Assembly: GCA_022448425.1 (NCBI GenBank)
Contig: JAKVCY010000195.1
Coordinates: forward strand, 1 to 64,000
Length of the DNA: 64,000 nt
Direction: 5' to 3'
Source: Thalassotalea sp.
Lineage (GTDB): Bacteria; Pseudomonadota; Gammaproteobacteria; Enterobacterales; Alteromonadaceae
The notes below the pieces were generated by a model. The model was given only the letters and a program-made list of their open reading frames with translations. It did no database searches and was not told where the DNA came from. The position numbers and the translations under genes were made by a program. Positions 8,957 through 18,223 of this stretch are shown here, in pieces; position 1 is the stretch's first letter, and every line of letters starts with the position of its first letter.

Positions 8957-10414
8957 TTACTGATTTAACTTATGAAAAATTTCACTTGGTTCGTGATTAT
9001 TCTTATCGACTAACAAGTTAAATACCACACCGGCGATTAACGCAACGATAAAGCCAGGTACAATTTCATACAAGTCATAAATACCACCACTCAATTGTTT
9101 CCATGCGACGACCGTAAGTGCCCCTGAAACAATCGCTGCTATTGCACCGGCTCGATTAAACTTAGCCCAAAACAAGCTCAAAATCACCGTTGGACCGAAC
9201 GCTGCTCCAAAACCTGCCCATGCATAGCTGACAAGGTCCAGTACCGAGCTTTCCGGGTTAGTTGCGATTATTGTCGCTAGCGCTGCAATCCCTGCGAGAG
9301 AAAATCGAGAAAGCCACACTAATTTATTTTCGCTAGCCTCTTCTTTTGCGATGTGTTTATAAAAGTCTTCAACAATAACACTCGAACAAACGAGTAATTG
9401 TGAGTCGATAGTACTCATGATGGCCGATAAAATTGCAGCAATGAGAATACCAGCAACCCATGGGTTTAGAATAGCTTCAGCTAACTGAAGGAAAATAGTT
9501 TCTGGATTTGCTAAAGGTGTGCCAGCGAAGTATGCGGTCCCCACTAAACCGACAGCTAAAGCTCCCATTAGTGATAACACCATCCATATCATGGCAATAT
9601 TTCGAGAAGCGGGGACATCTTCAACTGAACGAATCGCCATAAAGCGACTTAGAATATGTGGTTGGCCGAAATAGCCTAGGCCCCACGCCATCAGTGAAAT
9701 AAAGCCAAGCCATGTAAAGTTCTTAAATAGGTTACCGTATTCTGGATTATGCTCTGTCAAAATTGATTGCGTGTTATCAAGTCCGCCCAGTGTGTTAACC
9801 GCGACAATCGGCAACGCGATGAGTGCAATCAACATCAGGCAGCCTTGGAAAAAGTCCGTCCAGCTAACTGCCAAAAAACCACCTAAAAAGGTGTAGGATA
9901 CGATGACTACCGCGCCAATTACGAGCGCAGAGATATAATCAAGGCCAAATACCTTTTCGAATAGAATAGCGCCGCCAACAAGGCCTGAAGATACATAAAA
10001 CGTGAAAAAAACTAAAATAGTTAAGGCTGAGATAAAACGCAGAAGGTGAGATTTATCGTTAAACCTGTTTTCGAAAAACTCTGGCAAGGTAAGAGAATCA
10101 TTAGCGTTTTCAGTAAATTTTCTTAAACGAGGGGCAACTAAAAGCCAGTTGAAGAATGCCCCAATCACTAACCCGACACCAATCCAGACTTCACTGGCAC
10201 CCGATAAATAGATAGCACCTGGTAAGCCTAGTAATAACCAACCGCTCATGTCAGATGCACCAACACTTAGTGCAGTAACAGCAGGACCCAACTGGCGACC
10301 GCCAAGGATATAATCACTTAACGTATCTGTTGCTTTATAAGCGATGTAACCAATGGATAAAGTAGCTAGCAAATAGCCAATGAAGGTAACGAGCGTGGGT
10401 AGTGCGATGGTCAT
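8957..10414 (-). CDS. putP: Sodium/proline symporter
   Basis: A 485-residue member of the sodium:solute symporter family with about 13 membrane helices. N-terminal landmarks are DYILGGRQLGP and ALSVGASDMSGWLLLGLPGA, both typical of PutP. The C-terminal third has the family feature ISAIMSTIDSQLLVCSS. It imports proline with Na+ as carbon and nitrogen source or osmolyte. The ATG at 10414 aligns with E. coli PutP. Directly upstream lies a 14-bp perfect inverted repeat, and no good Shine-Dalgarno is visible outside it. No putA gene is in the window. Confidence 0.95.
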   Translation of the reverse strand: MTIALPTLVTFIGYLLATLSIGYIAYKATDTLSDYILGGRQLGPAVTALSVGASDMSGWLLLGLPGAIYLSGASEVWIGVGLVIGAFFNWLLVAPRLRKFTENANDSLTLPEFFENRFNDKSHLLRFISALTILVFFTFYVSSGLVGGAILFEKVFGLDYISALVIGAVVIVSYTFLGGFLAVSWTDFFQGCLMLIALIALPIVAVNTLGGLDNTQSILTEHNPEYGNLFKNFTWLGFISLMAWGLGYFGQPHILSRFMAIRSVEDVPASRNIAMIWMVLSLMGALAVGLVGTAYFAGTPLANPETIFLQLAEAILNPWVAGILIAAILSAIMSTIDSQLLVCSSVIVEDFYKHIAKEEASENKLVWLSRFSLAGIAALATIIATNPESSVLDLVSYAWAGFGAAFGPTVILSLFWAKFNRAGAIAAIVSGALTVVAWKQLSGGIYDLYEIVPGFIVALIAGVVFNLLVDKNNHEPSEIFHKLNQ

Positions 10415-10417
10415 TCA

Positions 10418-10464
10418 AATCATTCTTGTTATTAACTGTTGCGAGCATGCTAACAAGAATGATT
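10418..10464 (-). promoter_or_regulatory. 14-bp perfect inverted repeat covering the putP ribosome-binding region
   Basis: AATCATTCTTGTTA (10418-10431) and TAACAAGAATGATT (10451-10464) are exact reverse complements separated by 19 bases. The near arm ends three bases before the putP start codon. In the mRNA the arms would pair and bury the ribosome-binding region; as DNA they could be a dyad operator. What it binds or senses is unknown. Confidence 0.55.
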
Positions 10465-10496
10465 GGCGTGGGCTAGTTTTGTGCTAGTACACGCCA
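10464..10496 (-). terminator. Possible terminator after the sigma/DUF3379 operon
   Basis: TGGCGTG (10464-10470) pairs with CACGCCA (10490-10496), with inner CTAG pairs. On the leftward transcript it follows the DUF3379 stop and abuts the putP inverted repeat. The T-run is poor. Confidence 0.35.
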
Positions 10497-10562
10497 TTTT
10501 GAAGACAGTAAAACTGTAAATTATTAAAACCAGTTAGTAGCGTTAATAGGCCATAGCTTGGC

Positions 10563-11276
10563 TTAAATTGACCATTGCGTGCTGTTGCTGAGATTATCAC
10601 GCCACTTTTGCACTTCTTCGTTTTTCTCACCAACAACAATGACATGATTATCACCCATGCGCATTGAGCTGCCATGATAACGTTTGTCTTCAAAAGCACT
10701 AGTAAAGCTCACTTCTGTGCGCTCAGGTACCACAAATACGTTGACCGGTGCAGTTTCTCCTTTGAATACAAGGTGAAGACTTTTTATGCCATCAAAGCGA
10801 CAGTAATCAGCTGACATTAATTCGCCAATCTGTGAGGCAAACACGCCATTAAAAGACGTCATTTTCTTATTCAAAGACGCAAGTGTAACCTTAGCTTCAC
10901 CGTCGTTAGAAAATACGCCTTCTTCATGGTAAACATGCGCTAGAGCATAGTCGCCTATATTGGTGTAAGCGCTAGAAAACTGAAGAAAATTAAAGAGTAC
11001 ACCAAAGGCAATAGCGACAGATGCTGCTAATGCAAAGTGAACTCTGTTTTTGCGTTTATCATGCTGATGGCTTGCCATCGCTTGACGTAAAATTAACTTG
11101 TCAGATAATTCTTCAGGTACGGGAACGCGCAACGCTTCTGCGATATCTCTATCAAGTGCTTCAATATCTTTAGCAAACTGTTCTCTAGTTGGGTTATCTT
11201 TTCTAGCCGCAACGATCTCCGCATCTTGCGCGTTTGGATCTTCATATAAACGGCGTCGGAATTGCAACTCATCCAT
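10563..11276 (-). CDS. DUF3379 family membrane protein, putative anti-sigma factor
   Basis: A 237-residue protein with an N-terminal cytoplasmic helical region (1-80), one membrane helix (about 82-103, containing FALAASVAIAFGVLF) and a C-terminal presumably periplasmic domain. I assign it to DUF3379 from the N-terminal MDELQFRRRLYEDPNAQD pattern and its pairing with an ECF sigma gene. Its start overlaps the sigma stop by eight bases, an arrangement typical of sigma/anti-sigma pairs. Binding to the sigma factor is inferred from topology and context; no zinc-type HxxxCxxC motif is visible in the N-terminal part. Confidence 0.78.
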   Translation of the reverse strand: MDELQFRRRLYEDPNAQDAEIVAARKDNPTREQFAKDIEALDRDIAEALRVPVPEELSDKLILRQAMASHQHDKRKNRVHFALAASVAIAFGVLFNFLQFSSAYTNIGDYALAHVYHEEGVFSNDGEAKVTLASLNKKMTSFNGVFASQIGELMSADYCRFDGIKSLHLVFKGETAPVNVFVVPERTEVSFTSAFEDKRYHGSSMRMGDNHVIVVGEKNEEVQKWRDNLSNSTQWSI

Positions 11277-11835
11277 TGTGTGTACCTCTTTTCAATGGTG
11301 TTTTCTCTAATGCTTCTTTCAATTGGTTACGCGCTCTAAACAAACGCGTCATCACCGTGTTCTTGTTCAAATCAAGTAGTTCTGCTATTTCTTCACCACT
11401 AAAACCACCAATAACTTGCAGTACAAGCGGCTCTCTATAGTCAACTGGCATTTCATTAATACGAGCTCGTAACCAATGATTTTCGAGTTCTTGTTCAGTT
11501 GAAGGTGAAACAGTGTCCGTGATGGACGATTCTTCATATTCACCCATCTCAAAACGCTTGCGCTCAAATCTGCGCGCGTTTTCCCTGCGTAAGATAGTGA
11601 TCAACCAAGACTTGGCTGCTTTTTCATCTTTTAAAGAGTCGAGTGCGCGCCAAGCGCGTAAGAAGGTTTCTTGCACTAAATCTTCGGCAACTTGTTTATC
11701 TTGCACTAGCCAATAGGCGTAGCGATAAATATCGGTATGAAGCGCCTTAACAAGGGCTTCGTATCTAACTTGTTTTGTACTCATGTTGGAAGAGACCTGA
11801 GTAGTCGCAACTTTATTTCGAATTTTTTTCAACAT
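11269..11835 (-). CDS. ECF-type RNA polymerase sigma-70 factor
   Basis: Up to 188 residues. Region 2 includes IYRYAYWLVQDKQVAEDLVQ and FLRAWR; region 4 includes GFSGEEIAELLDLNKNTVMT followed by RLFRARNQLKEAL, a classic helix-turn-helix. An internal ATG at 11784 (starting MSTKQVRYEALVKAL) gives 171 residues and fits family N-termini better than the ATG at 11835; neither has a clear Shine-Dalgarno. It lies downstream of the Bat operon on the same strand but is separated from it by a hairpin. It probably responds to an envelope signal through the DUF3379 partner; the regulon cannot be read from the sequence. Confidence 0.9.
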   Translation of the reverse strand: MLKKIRNKVATTQVSSNMSTKQVRYEALVKALHTDIYRYAYWLVQDKQVAEDLVQETFLRAWRALDSLKDEKAAKSWLITILRRENARRFERKRFEMGEYEESSITDTVSPSTEQELENHWLRARINEMPVDYREPLVLQVIGGFSGEEIAELLDLNKNTVMTRLFRARNQLKEALEKTPLKRGTHNG

Positions 11836-11943
11836 TGGTGTTAATTTTTATTCGTGACGTTGGGCGGGGTAAGCATAGCATGCTAAACCCGTGGAACGCA
11901 TAAGTTAAAGTGGATTCAAACAAGGGAGTAATCTGCGGATAGA

Positions 11944-11969
11944 AATAAGCCTGCAGATGCAGGCTTATT
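11944..11969 (-). terminator. Hairpin terminating the Bat operon
   Basis: AATAAGCCTGCA (11944-11955) and TGCAGGCTTATT (11958-11969) form a 12-bp perfect stem with a two-base loop. On the leftward transcript it follows the batD stop, and the next bases are TTCTATCC, a modest T-tract. Confidence 0.6.
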
Positions 11970-12027
11970 AAGTAAGACGCCAACTTAACGAACAAGCTAG
12001 ACTGTTTGAATCTAACTAGCGCAATCT

Positions 12028-13764
12028 CTACTGAGTAGGATTTAACGAGAGGTTGATACTGCTTTTCATCTTCTTCATGTTTTTAGCAGTGTCGGCAATA
12101 GCAGCTAATAACCGCTGACCTTGCCATGATGATTGCTGGTTAGACTTCGCAGAGTCTTTAGAAAAGTAATATGACTGTAGCTCGTCGATTGCTGAGACAA
12201 GCGCTTCATCTTTACTTAGCACCTTTACATCGTGTAACGTCTTTGCTTCATTTTTATCACTACTCTTACCTCCATTCTGGGCAACTTTTGTATTTGAAGA
12301 CTGCATAAGTTGATTAAACCAAGGAACGAGTAGCGACAAAGCTTCTTTGCCATTATTTTGCTTACAAGCTGCAATTAACGCTAAGTGTGACTGACCAACT
12401 ACCGTTGACGGTTTTACAGAGCCAGGTTGTTTTTTTCTGCGCAACCACTCTGTTGTTATCCAAGCAACTGCCGTAAGTAACCAAAGTGCTAGAAATAGCC
12501 ACTGCAGCCAAGATGCTTGTTCGATAACTATGGTTTCAGGTGTAGAAATACTATCTGTAGCACTTTCAGACGCCTGCGGAGAGGGCTCTGGATTGTATGA
12601 GCGTGGTTCCGCAATCTCACTTGGTAAAATAGTCATGGTCTGGGCAGGTAAGCTTGCCACCTCTTGGCGGTTTGTCACCGTGTTCCACCATGGCACTTCA
12701 ACCGCAGGTAGCGTGAACTCACCTGGTTTGCTTGCAACGATGGCAAAATTGTTTACCGTTTGACTGACAAAGCGACCATTGGAAACAGTAGAATGCGCAC
12801 TTTGTTGATCTGGGTATACTTTCAATCCTTGCGGTAGAGCCAGTGAAAGCTCTGGAAGCTGCTCTTCGCCAACCCCTGTTGCTGTTAATGTGATGGTGCG
12901 AGTAATAGGCTCGCCAACCTTGTATTCACCGTTAGCTGGTTGCCATTCTTGATGAAGGGTAATGAGTTCGCTTGGTAGCCAGTGGCTAGCATAGTTGGCA
13001 GGCATTGACTTGACTGTCAGAGGGATTTCGTCACCAAGTACACTTATCGCTTTGGTTTCTCCGAAGCTTAAGAAATTAGAACGTCGTGCTGATTGCACCA
13101 TAATTTCGCCGGAAAACATTGGTGATTTTAAGACGAAATCGCCACTTTCATGAGGTGTAATGCTAAAAGTACGCTGAATGACGCGGTAGCGTCTGCCATT
13201 GATGATAGCTTCCTCTTCGAGATCTTTGCCAACTTGAGCAATGGTTGCGCCTGTTAGCTCCGGCTCAGTTAAACTGCCACGCTTTAGCTCTGCAGCAAAA
13301 TAAAGCTTAACGGTTAACGTCAACATTTGTTGAACGTAGACTTCTCGGTCAGAAACATCAGCCTCAATAAATACATCTCGTTGTGTGCTAGCACTCGGGT
13401 CGTTTGCGCTTAACACGGTCAAGCTGATTGGGGCTGTCGATTTGTCTTCAACGGTTAAACTCGGCAACTCAATAATGCCTTCACGTCGCGGGATAAGCAC
13501 TGTTTGCCACTTTGTCGTGCGCGAGGTTTTGAAATTAATCATGCTAGTCTGCGTACTAACCGAGGTACGCCCAACGATAAAGTCTTTTGCAAGCGGCGCT
13601 GTATTTAGCGCGTTGGCGTCGACATCGTCGTCAGCAGTCACTGTTAAAATTAGCGATTCTTTTAACGTAACAGGATTCTTATCGACCGTGGCAGTCACTT
13701 GAGTTAAGGCAAATGTTTGAAAACTAATGATGGACAATAGTAAAAGGATGCTTTTTCTTACCAC
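12028..13764 (-). CDS. batD: BatD-like protein (oxygen tolerance family)
   Basis: A 578-residue protein with an N-terminal signal peptide (about 1-24), a long extracytoplasmic beta-rich region (25-400) and one membrane helix near 420-440 (WLQWLFLALWLLTAVAWI), followed by a basic cytoplasmic segment. This is the BatD layout. It is last in the Bat operon and overlaps the preceding batB/C gene by seven bases. Bat proteins were named for Bacteroides aerotolerance; their molecular task, perhaps with MoxR as an envelope-protein assembly system, is not settled. Identification rests on domain layout and operon position. Confidence 0.88.
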   Translation of the reverse strand: MVRKSILLLLSIISFQTFALTQVTATVDKNPVTLKESLILTVTADDDVDANALNTAPLAKDFIVGRTSVSTQTSMINFKTSRTTKWQTVLIPRREGIIELPSLTVEDKSTAPISLTVLSANDPSASTQRDVFIEADVSDREVYVQQMLTLTVKLYFAAELKRGSLTEPELTGATIAQVGKDLEEEAIINGRRYRVIQRTFSITPHESGDFVLKSPMFSGEIMVQSARRSNFLSFGETKAISVLGDEIPLTVKSMPANYASHWLPSELITLHQEWQPANGEYKVGEPITRTITLTATGVGEEQLPELSLALPQGLKVYPDQQSAHSTVSNGRFVSQTVNNFAIVASKPGEFTLPAVEVPWWNTVTNRQEVASLPAQTMTILPSEIAEPRSYNPEPSPQASESATDSISTPETIVIEQASWLQWLFLALWLLTAVAWITTEWLRRKKQPGSVKPSTVVGQSHLALIAACKQNNGKEALSLLVPWFNQLMQSSNTKVAQNGGKSSDKNEAKTLHDVKVLSKDEALVSAIDELQSYYFSKDSAKSNQQSSWQGQRLLAAIADTAKNMKKMKSSINLSLNPTQ

Positions 13765-15689
13765 TTTTTCTTCGCTCCGTTTGTCGAACCATTTTGACGA
13801 CGTTTTTGGTATTCAAGCTGCATCTTGTTGCGCAGTAATAGATAAGGGTCGTCAGTTACTTTTTTCAGTAATTGTTGATGTTTTTGTTCTTTTTCAGCAT
13901 TAGCTTGTTGCTCTGCCGCGCTTAATTGAGCGTTAGCAGGTTCACCGTTCTGTTGCTGACTTTCGTCGTTGTTTGTCGATTGTGCTTCTTCTTGTTGCTG
14001 CTGTTCAGGTTCGTTGCCTTGAGACTGAGCATCCGAATTATCAGTGCTATTGCTTTCGCTATTTTGTGATTGGTTTTCGCCATTGCTACCATTTTGTTGG
14101 TCGCTAGACTGCTGAGACTGATCTTGAGCGTCACCATTCTGATCTTGTTCTTGCTGCTGGTCTTGCTGATTTTGTTGACCATCTTGTGACTCTTGCTGAT
14201 TGCCTTGATTGCTCTGTTCACTATCTTGGCTATCGTTTTGTTGGTCTTGATTATCGTCGCTGTCGCCTTGCTGTTGACTATCACCTTGCTGATTCTGCTG
14301 CTCTTGTTGCTGCTTAAGTTGCTCCAGCAATGCTTTGTTCGCTTTCGCATCTTCGTGGGCTTCATTCATTGATAAGGCTTTTTCGTACGCCTTAATTGCC
14401 TCGTCGAGTTTTTGCAGTTTGGCCAGTGCATTACCTTGGTTGTAATAACCCTCAGCGCTTTCTGTTTGAGCAAAAGCCTCCGCAGCGGCTTCAAAGTTGC
14501 CTGCTTTGTAATGCGAAGAGCCTTGCCACATTGGATTTTTGAAGTGTTCAGCTGCTTTTGAGAATGCTTCTTCATTAAAAGCTTGTTGACCTTGTTGGTC
14601 TTTGGTTTTCCATAAGCTTTGCCAATCAAGCGCCATGGCTTGTTCAGTCGGCGTGAATAGCAGGGCCAATGGCAAGGTCAATTGCATAATTGCCTGTAAG
14701 GTTCCTCGTCTAAAGTAGCCCAGTAATAACAATAAAACTGGAATCAATAGGTAAGGGCCAGCTTCTTGCCACTGATCTCCAAATTGCAATTCAGCGGTTC
14801 GTTTCTCTTGTTGTTTGTCTTCCTGGGTTTGCACTGTGCCAGCTATTAGCGTTTCTATATCATTTAAATCGTTAGTAAGAGTGCGATATTTACCGTTACC
14901 GTTTTGCGCAACACCGTATAAGTACCCTTCACTTAATTTAGGAATGACGATGGCGCCAGTGTTGTCTTTTAGCAGCTCGCCATTGGGTAACTTAATCGGC
15001 GCACCTGAGCTGGTGCCGACACCAAGTATGTTGAGGTTGTGATTGTGTTTCGACGACCAGTCATTGATATCGCTGACATCTTCGTAATCAATGCCATCGG
15101 TAAACCAGTAGATATCGCCTTCAATGTGACCAGCATTAGTTAGCATCTCATTGGCAATAGTAAGTGCGGCCAAAGGGTTGCTGCCAAGTTCTGGCATTAG
15201 TTCAGGGCTGAGTGATGGTAGTAATAATTTGATGTTATTTACATCTTCCGTCAGTGGGCTGATGATAAATGCATCACCTGCATACGCAATTAGGCCAACA
15301 CCACCGTCGGTTAATTTATCCAGTAAATCGATAGCTTTGAAGCGAGCTCTAGTCAGTCGATTGGGCGCGACATCCGTTGAGTACATGGAATAAGACATAT
15401 CCATGATAATGACTGAGCCTCTATCCACTTGATATACAGGCTGTGGAATCTTTTGCCATGCAGGGCCAGCAAGGGCGCTGACCACCAATATATAAATTAG
15501 CGCAGCAGGCAAAAGTGACGTTTGTTTTGCCTGCGCGCCACCGTCAATCATTTGCTTAGCTAGGTGAGGCGGCAAGACTTTATGCCAACCGGATTGGCTA
15601 ACTCTAAGTCTAGACAATAACCAAACGATAATCGGTAATGCCAATAAAGCGATTAACCACAAAGGGCGCATAAAGTGAAAGTCAGTCAT
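13758..15689 (-). CDS. VWA-TPR protein, BatB/BatC fusion with Gln/Asp-rich tail
   Basis: A 643-residue protein. Two membrane helices near the N-terminus precede a von Willebrand A domain (about 85-290) with an intact MIDAS triad DMSYS. A further membrane helix lies near 310-350. TPR repeats follow (about 360-470, containing YYNQGNALAKLQKLDEAIKA). Residues about 470-590 are almost entirely Gln, Asn, Asp, Ser, Glu and Gly, and a basic end (QKRRQNGSTNGAKKKW) closes the chain. VWA plus TPR corresponds to BatB and BatC joined. It begins two bases after batA ends and overlaps batD. The low-complexity tail creates spurious open frames at the DNA level. Confidence 0.9.
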   Translation of the reverse strand: MTDFHFMRPLWLIALLALPIIVWLLSRLRVSQSGWHKVLPPHLAKQMIDGGAQAKQTSLLPAALIYILVVSALAGPAWQKIPQPVYQVDRGSVIIMDMSYSMYSTDVAPNRLTRARFKAIDLLDKLTDGGVGLIAYAGDAFIISPLTEDVNNIKLLLPSLSPELMPELGSNPLAALTIANEMLTNAGHIEGDIYWFTDGIDYEDVSDINDWSSKHNHNLNILGVGTSSGAPIKLPNGELLKDNTGAIVIPKLSEGYLYGVAQNGNGKYRTLTNDLNDIETLIAGTVQTQEDKQQEKRTAELQFGDQWQEAGPYLLIPVLLLLLGYFRRGTLQAIMQLTLPLALLFTPTEQAMALDWQSLWKTKDQQGQQAFNEEAFSKAAEHFKNPMWQGSSHYKAGNFEAAAEAFAQTESAEGYYNQGNALAKLQKLDEAIKAYEKALSMNEAHEDAKANKALLEQLKQQQEQQNQQGDSQQQGDSDDNQDQQNDSQDSEQSNQGNQQESQDGQQNQQDQQQEQDQNGDAQDQSQQSSDQQNGSNGENQSQNSESNSTDNSDAQSQGNEPEQQQQEEAQSTNNDESQQQNGEPANAQLSAAEQQANAEKEQKHQQLLKKVTDDPYLLLRNKMQLEYQKRRQNGSTNGAKKKW

Positions 15690-15691
15690 GT

Positions 15692-16708
15692 TTACCCTCC
15701 CTGTTTCATTGTGTTATGAGAACTTGAACTGCTGATTAAGGGTTTGTTCAACCAAAGCAGGTGAAGCAATGCTAGGAACAACGCTAATCCAAGTGGCCAA
15801 TAGAATAAGGCGGTAAGTGGTCGCATTTGCTGCTGCTCTTGTTCTACAGGCTCTAACTCATCTAAGAGTTGATAAATTTGAGCCATCGATTGGCTGTCAC
15901 GTGCTCTAAAATATTTACCGCCAGTTTGTTGGGCGATTTTTGATAATGTTTGCTCGTCGAGCTCGCTTGATGGATTAACGCGTCGGGTACCGAATAAAGA
16001 GCGTTGCTCCATTACATCTGCGCCAATACCAATGGTGTAAATCGTAATGTTCTTCGCCACAGCAAGCTCTAATGCCTGCTCTGGTGTGATTTTTCCAGCG
16101 GTGTTCTGCCCGTCCGTTAAGAGCAGTAAAACACGGTTTGATTCTTCTTTTGCTTCAAAGCGCTTTACCGCCAGTGCCATTGCGTCGCCAATCGCGGTTT
16201 TCTTGCCGACCAAGCCCAGCACTGTTTCATCAAGCATTTGCTTAACCGTTTGTCGGTCATAAGTCATCGGTGTTTGCATATAAGCGTCATCGGCAAAGAG
16301 TATCAGGCCGAGTCTGTCACCGTTTCGTCTTTCTATGAAATCGCCAAGCAGGACTTTTAGCATCTGCAGGCGATTGATCGTTCGCCCATTAATGTTCATG
16401 TCCTCAACTTGCATACTGCCAGAAAGGTCAACAGCAATCATCATTTCGCGGCCTTCGGTGGGAATGTCTACTGCGTCTCCTAGCCATTGAGGTCGACTTG
16501 CTGCTAAAACAACTAATAGCCAGACTAGGCTTAATAGCACAGTTGGTAGTTTACTGGAATTCGATACGGTTGCATTACCGTCAATCCCATCGATTAACGT
16601 TGGTATTCTGAGTGCAGCACTTTGCACTTTCTTTTTGGCGGGTAAGAAATAAACTAGCAACGGTAGTGGCAGTGCCACTAACAACCAAGGCCATGCAAAA
16701 CTAATCAC
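15692..16708 (-). CDS. batA: BatA-like von Willebrand A domain membrane protein
   Basis: A 338-residue protein with N-terminal membrane helices (7-25 and about 58-75), a VWA domain (about 88-280) carrying the intact MIDAS motif DLSGS and TDG loop, and a C-terminal helix near 300-322 (LFYWPLGLALFLALLHLLWL). It overlaps the upstream DUF4381 gene by eight bases. In Bat systems BatA and BatB are paired membrane-anchored VWA proteins. Their metal-dependent partners here are unknown. Confidence 0.9.
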   Translation of the reverse strand: MISFAWPWLLVALPLPLLVYFLPAKKKVQSAALRIPTLIDGIDGNATVSNSSKLPTVLLSLVWLLVVLAASRPQWLGDAVDIPTEGREMMIAVDLSGSMQVEDMNINGRTINRLQMLKVLLGDFIERRNGDRLGLILFADDAYMQTPMTYDRQTVKQMLDETVLGLVGKKTAIGDAMALAVKRFEAKEESNRVLLLLTDGQNTAGKITPEQALELAVAKNITIYTIGIGADVMEQRSLFGTRRVNPSSELDEQTLSKIAQQTGGKYFRARDSQSMAQIYQLLDELEPVEQEQQQMRPLTALFYWPLGLALFLALLHLLWLNKPLISSSSSHNTMKQGG

Positions 16709-17228
16709 CGTATGCCTCCTTGCTTGTTAAGTTTTTGTTTATGTTTTGGTTTAGCTCATGTGATGCTGCGTTCTGTGAAACTTTCTTAGGCGGAAGTGCA
16801 TGTTGTAGCCAATAGAGCGTTGCTTGATTAAACGCTGTTTGATCTATACCAGAAGTGGCTTGATAACACTCGGATAAATAGTTTTGTATTTGTTGGCTAA
16901 ACTTGCCTTGTTTGCTTTCTGGCAAGCAATTTTCTAAAAATGCTTTGAGTGCATCTCCATGTAGCTGCGCAATGGCCGAGCGAGGGAAATAATGCATTAA
17001 AGCGACTTTCAGTAGTGTTAACGTTTCTTGCGGTGTTTTGGCGTCTTTAACTACCTCTAACACTTGTTTTTTCACTTTTCTGTCATTTCGAAACTTCATA
17101 AAGACACGCACGCCTATCACGAAAATAACCAACGTGAGCAATAGTAGTATCCACCAACCTGGCGCAATTGGATATTGGTGCACTTGCTCTGGTAAATGAA
17201 TATCTTTTAGTTGTGCTAACGGATTCAT
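16701..17228 (-). CDS. DUF4381 family membrane protein
   Basis: A 175-residue protein with a single strong membrane helix near residues 26-44 (GWWILLLLTLVIFVIGVRVF) and a cytoplasmic helical remainder with the family pattern YFPRSAIAQLHGDALKAFL. DUF4381 genes usually lie between DUF58 and BatA genes in MoxR/Bat operons, as here. It shares four bases (ATGA) with the DUF58 gene. The function is not known. Confidence 0.85.
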   Translation of the reverse strand: MNPLAQLKDIHLPEQVHQYPIAPGWWILLLLTLVIFVIGVRVFMKFRNDRKVKKQVLEVVKDAKTPQETLTLLKVALMHYFPRSAIAQLHGDALKAFLENCLPESKQGKFSQQIQNYLSECYQATSGIDQTAFNQATLYWLQHALPPKKVSQNAASHELNQNINKNLTSKEAYGD

Positions 17229-18223
17229 TGCATTGCTCCGCTAGTGAGTTGTTGTTCTAATGTTTGCCCTGCAGATAAACTGAAAACTCGAGCACCAGCT
17301 TTAGTAAATAGTTGTTTTTTATAATGCATTTGCGCAGATACTTTTGCGTGATACTTCGCCTGAATGTTCTGGTCACCTAAGGTTAATTGCTGGCGCTGCT
17401 TGCCATCTGTCATGGCGACATTTGCTCGAAATCCAATATCAGGTAAGCTTTGTTCCAGCGGATCTACAATCAAACCAACCACTAATTCACAGTGGCGACT
17501 TAATTGTGTTAAGTGGCGGATACTTTGATCATTCACTGCATGGCCATCGGTAATCAGATAAACCAAACAGCCGGGTTTTGCGACCTGTCTTAAGCGCTGG
17601 CAATTCTGTTCAAACGCGAGTTCAAAATCAGTATCAGCAAGCGTCGGCTGATTATCGAGACTGTGTTGATGGATATCTTGTAGCGTGTGCAAGTAGTGCA
17701 GTGCGCCTTGCTTACGCGAACGAGGTTTACACTCTTGGTGATGTATTTCATTAAAGACGATACCACCTAAACGGTCGCCTCGACTTTTTGCATGCCAGGC
17801 AACCAATGCTGCTAAATGAGATGCTTGTATCGATTTTCGTAAAAGCTGAGAGCCAAACAGCATGCTCGCACTTAAGTCGGTAGCTATTAGTACTGGTCTT
17901 TCTACTTCTTCGCGGAATAGCTTGGTATGCGTTTTACCAGTGCGCGCTGTCACACGCCAGTCGATTGTGCGAATATCGTCGCCTGTTTGATAGTGTCTTA
18001 CTTCGTCAAATTCCATGCCTCGCCCTTTACTGCGCGCGAGGTAATTTCCCGACATCTGTGCCTGTCGATTCTTGGAGCCTTTAAGATTGATAAGCCCAGC
18101 TTTACTCTGATATCGGAGAAGCTCCTCAATGGTTAGTGTTAAACCATCGGTATGGAGTTTGCTTAAGTCTTGCTGGACTTGATTAAAATCGACAGCCTTA
18201 GTTGCTCGGCTAAACCACTTCAT
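17225..18223 (-). CDS. DUF58 domain protein (VWA-like)
   Basis: A 332-residue protein without obvious membrane helices. The DUF58 core contains GRGMEFDEVRHYQTGDDIRT and IDWRVTARTG, the most conserved block of the family, followed by a VWA-like fold with DLSASM, which keeps the DxSxS metal-site pattern. DUF58 proteins are standard partners of MoxR ATPases. It begins 84 bases after moxR ends and overlaps DUF4381. Confidence 0.9.
   Translation of the reverse strand: MKWFSRATKAVDFNQVQQDLSKLHTDGLTLTIEELLRYQSKAGLINLKGSKNRQAQMSGNYLARSKGRGMEFDEVRHYQTGDDIRTIDWRVTARTGKTHTKLFREEVERPVLIATDLSASMLFGSQLLRKSIQASHLAALVAWHAKSRGDRLGGIVFNEIHHQECKPRSRKQGALHYLHTLQDIHQHSLDNQPTLADTDFELAFEQNCQRLRQVAKPGCLVYLITDGHAVNDQSIRHLTQLSRHCELVVGLIVDPLEQSLPDIGFRANVAMTDGKQRQQLTLGDQNIQAKYHAKVSAQMHYKKQLFTKAGARVFSLSAGQTLEQQLTSGAMQ

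Noticed and set aside
13922..14629. Two minus-strand open frames of 147 and 87 codons inside the BatB/BatC gene
   Set aside because: They are alternative frames of the CAA/CAG-rich tail and TPR region; composition is that of a frame-shifted Gln-rich sequence, with no start signals.
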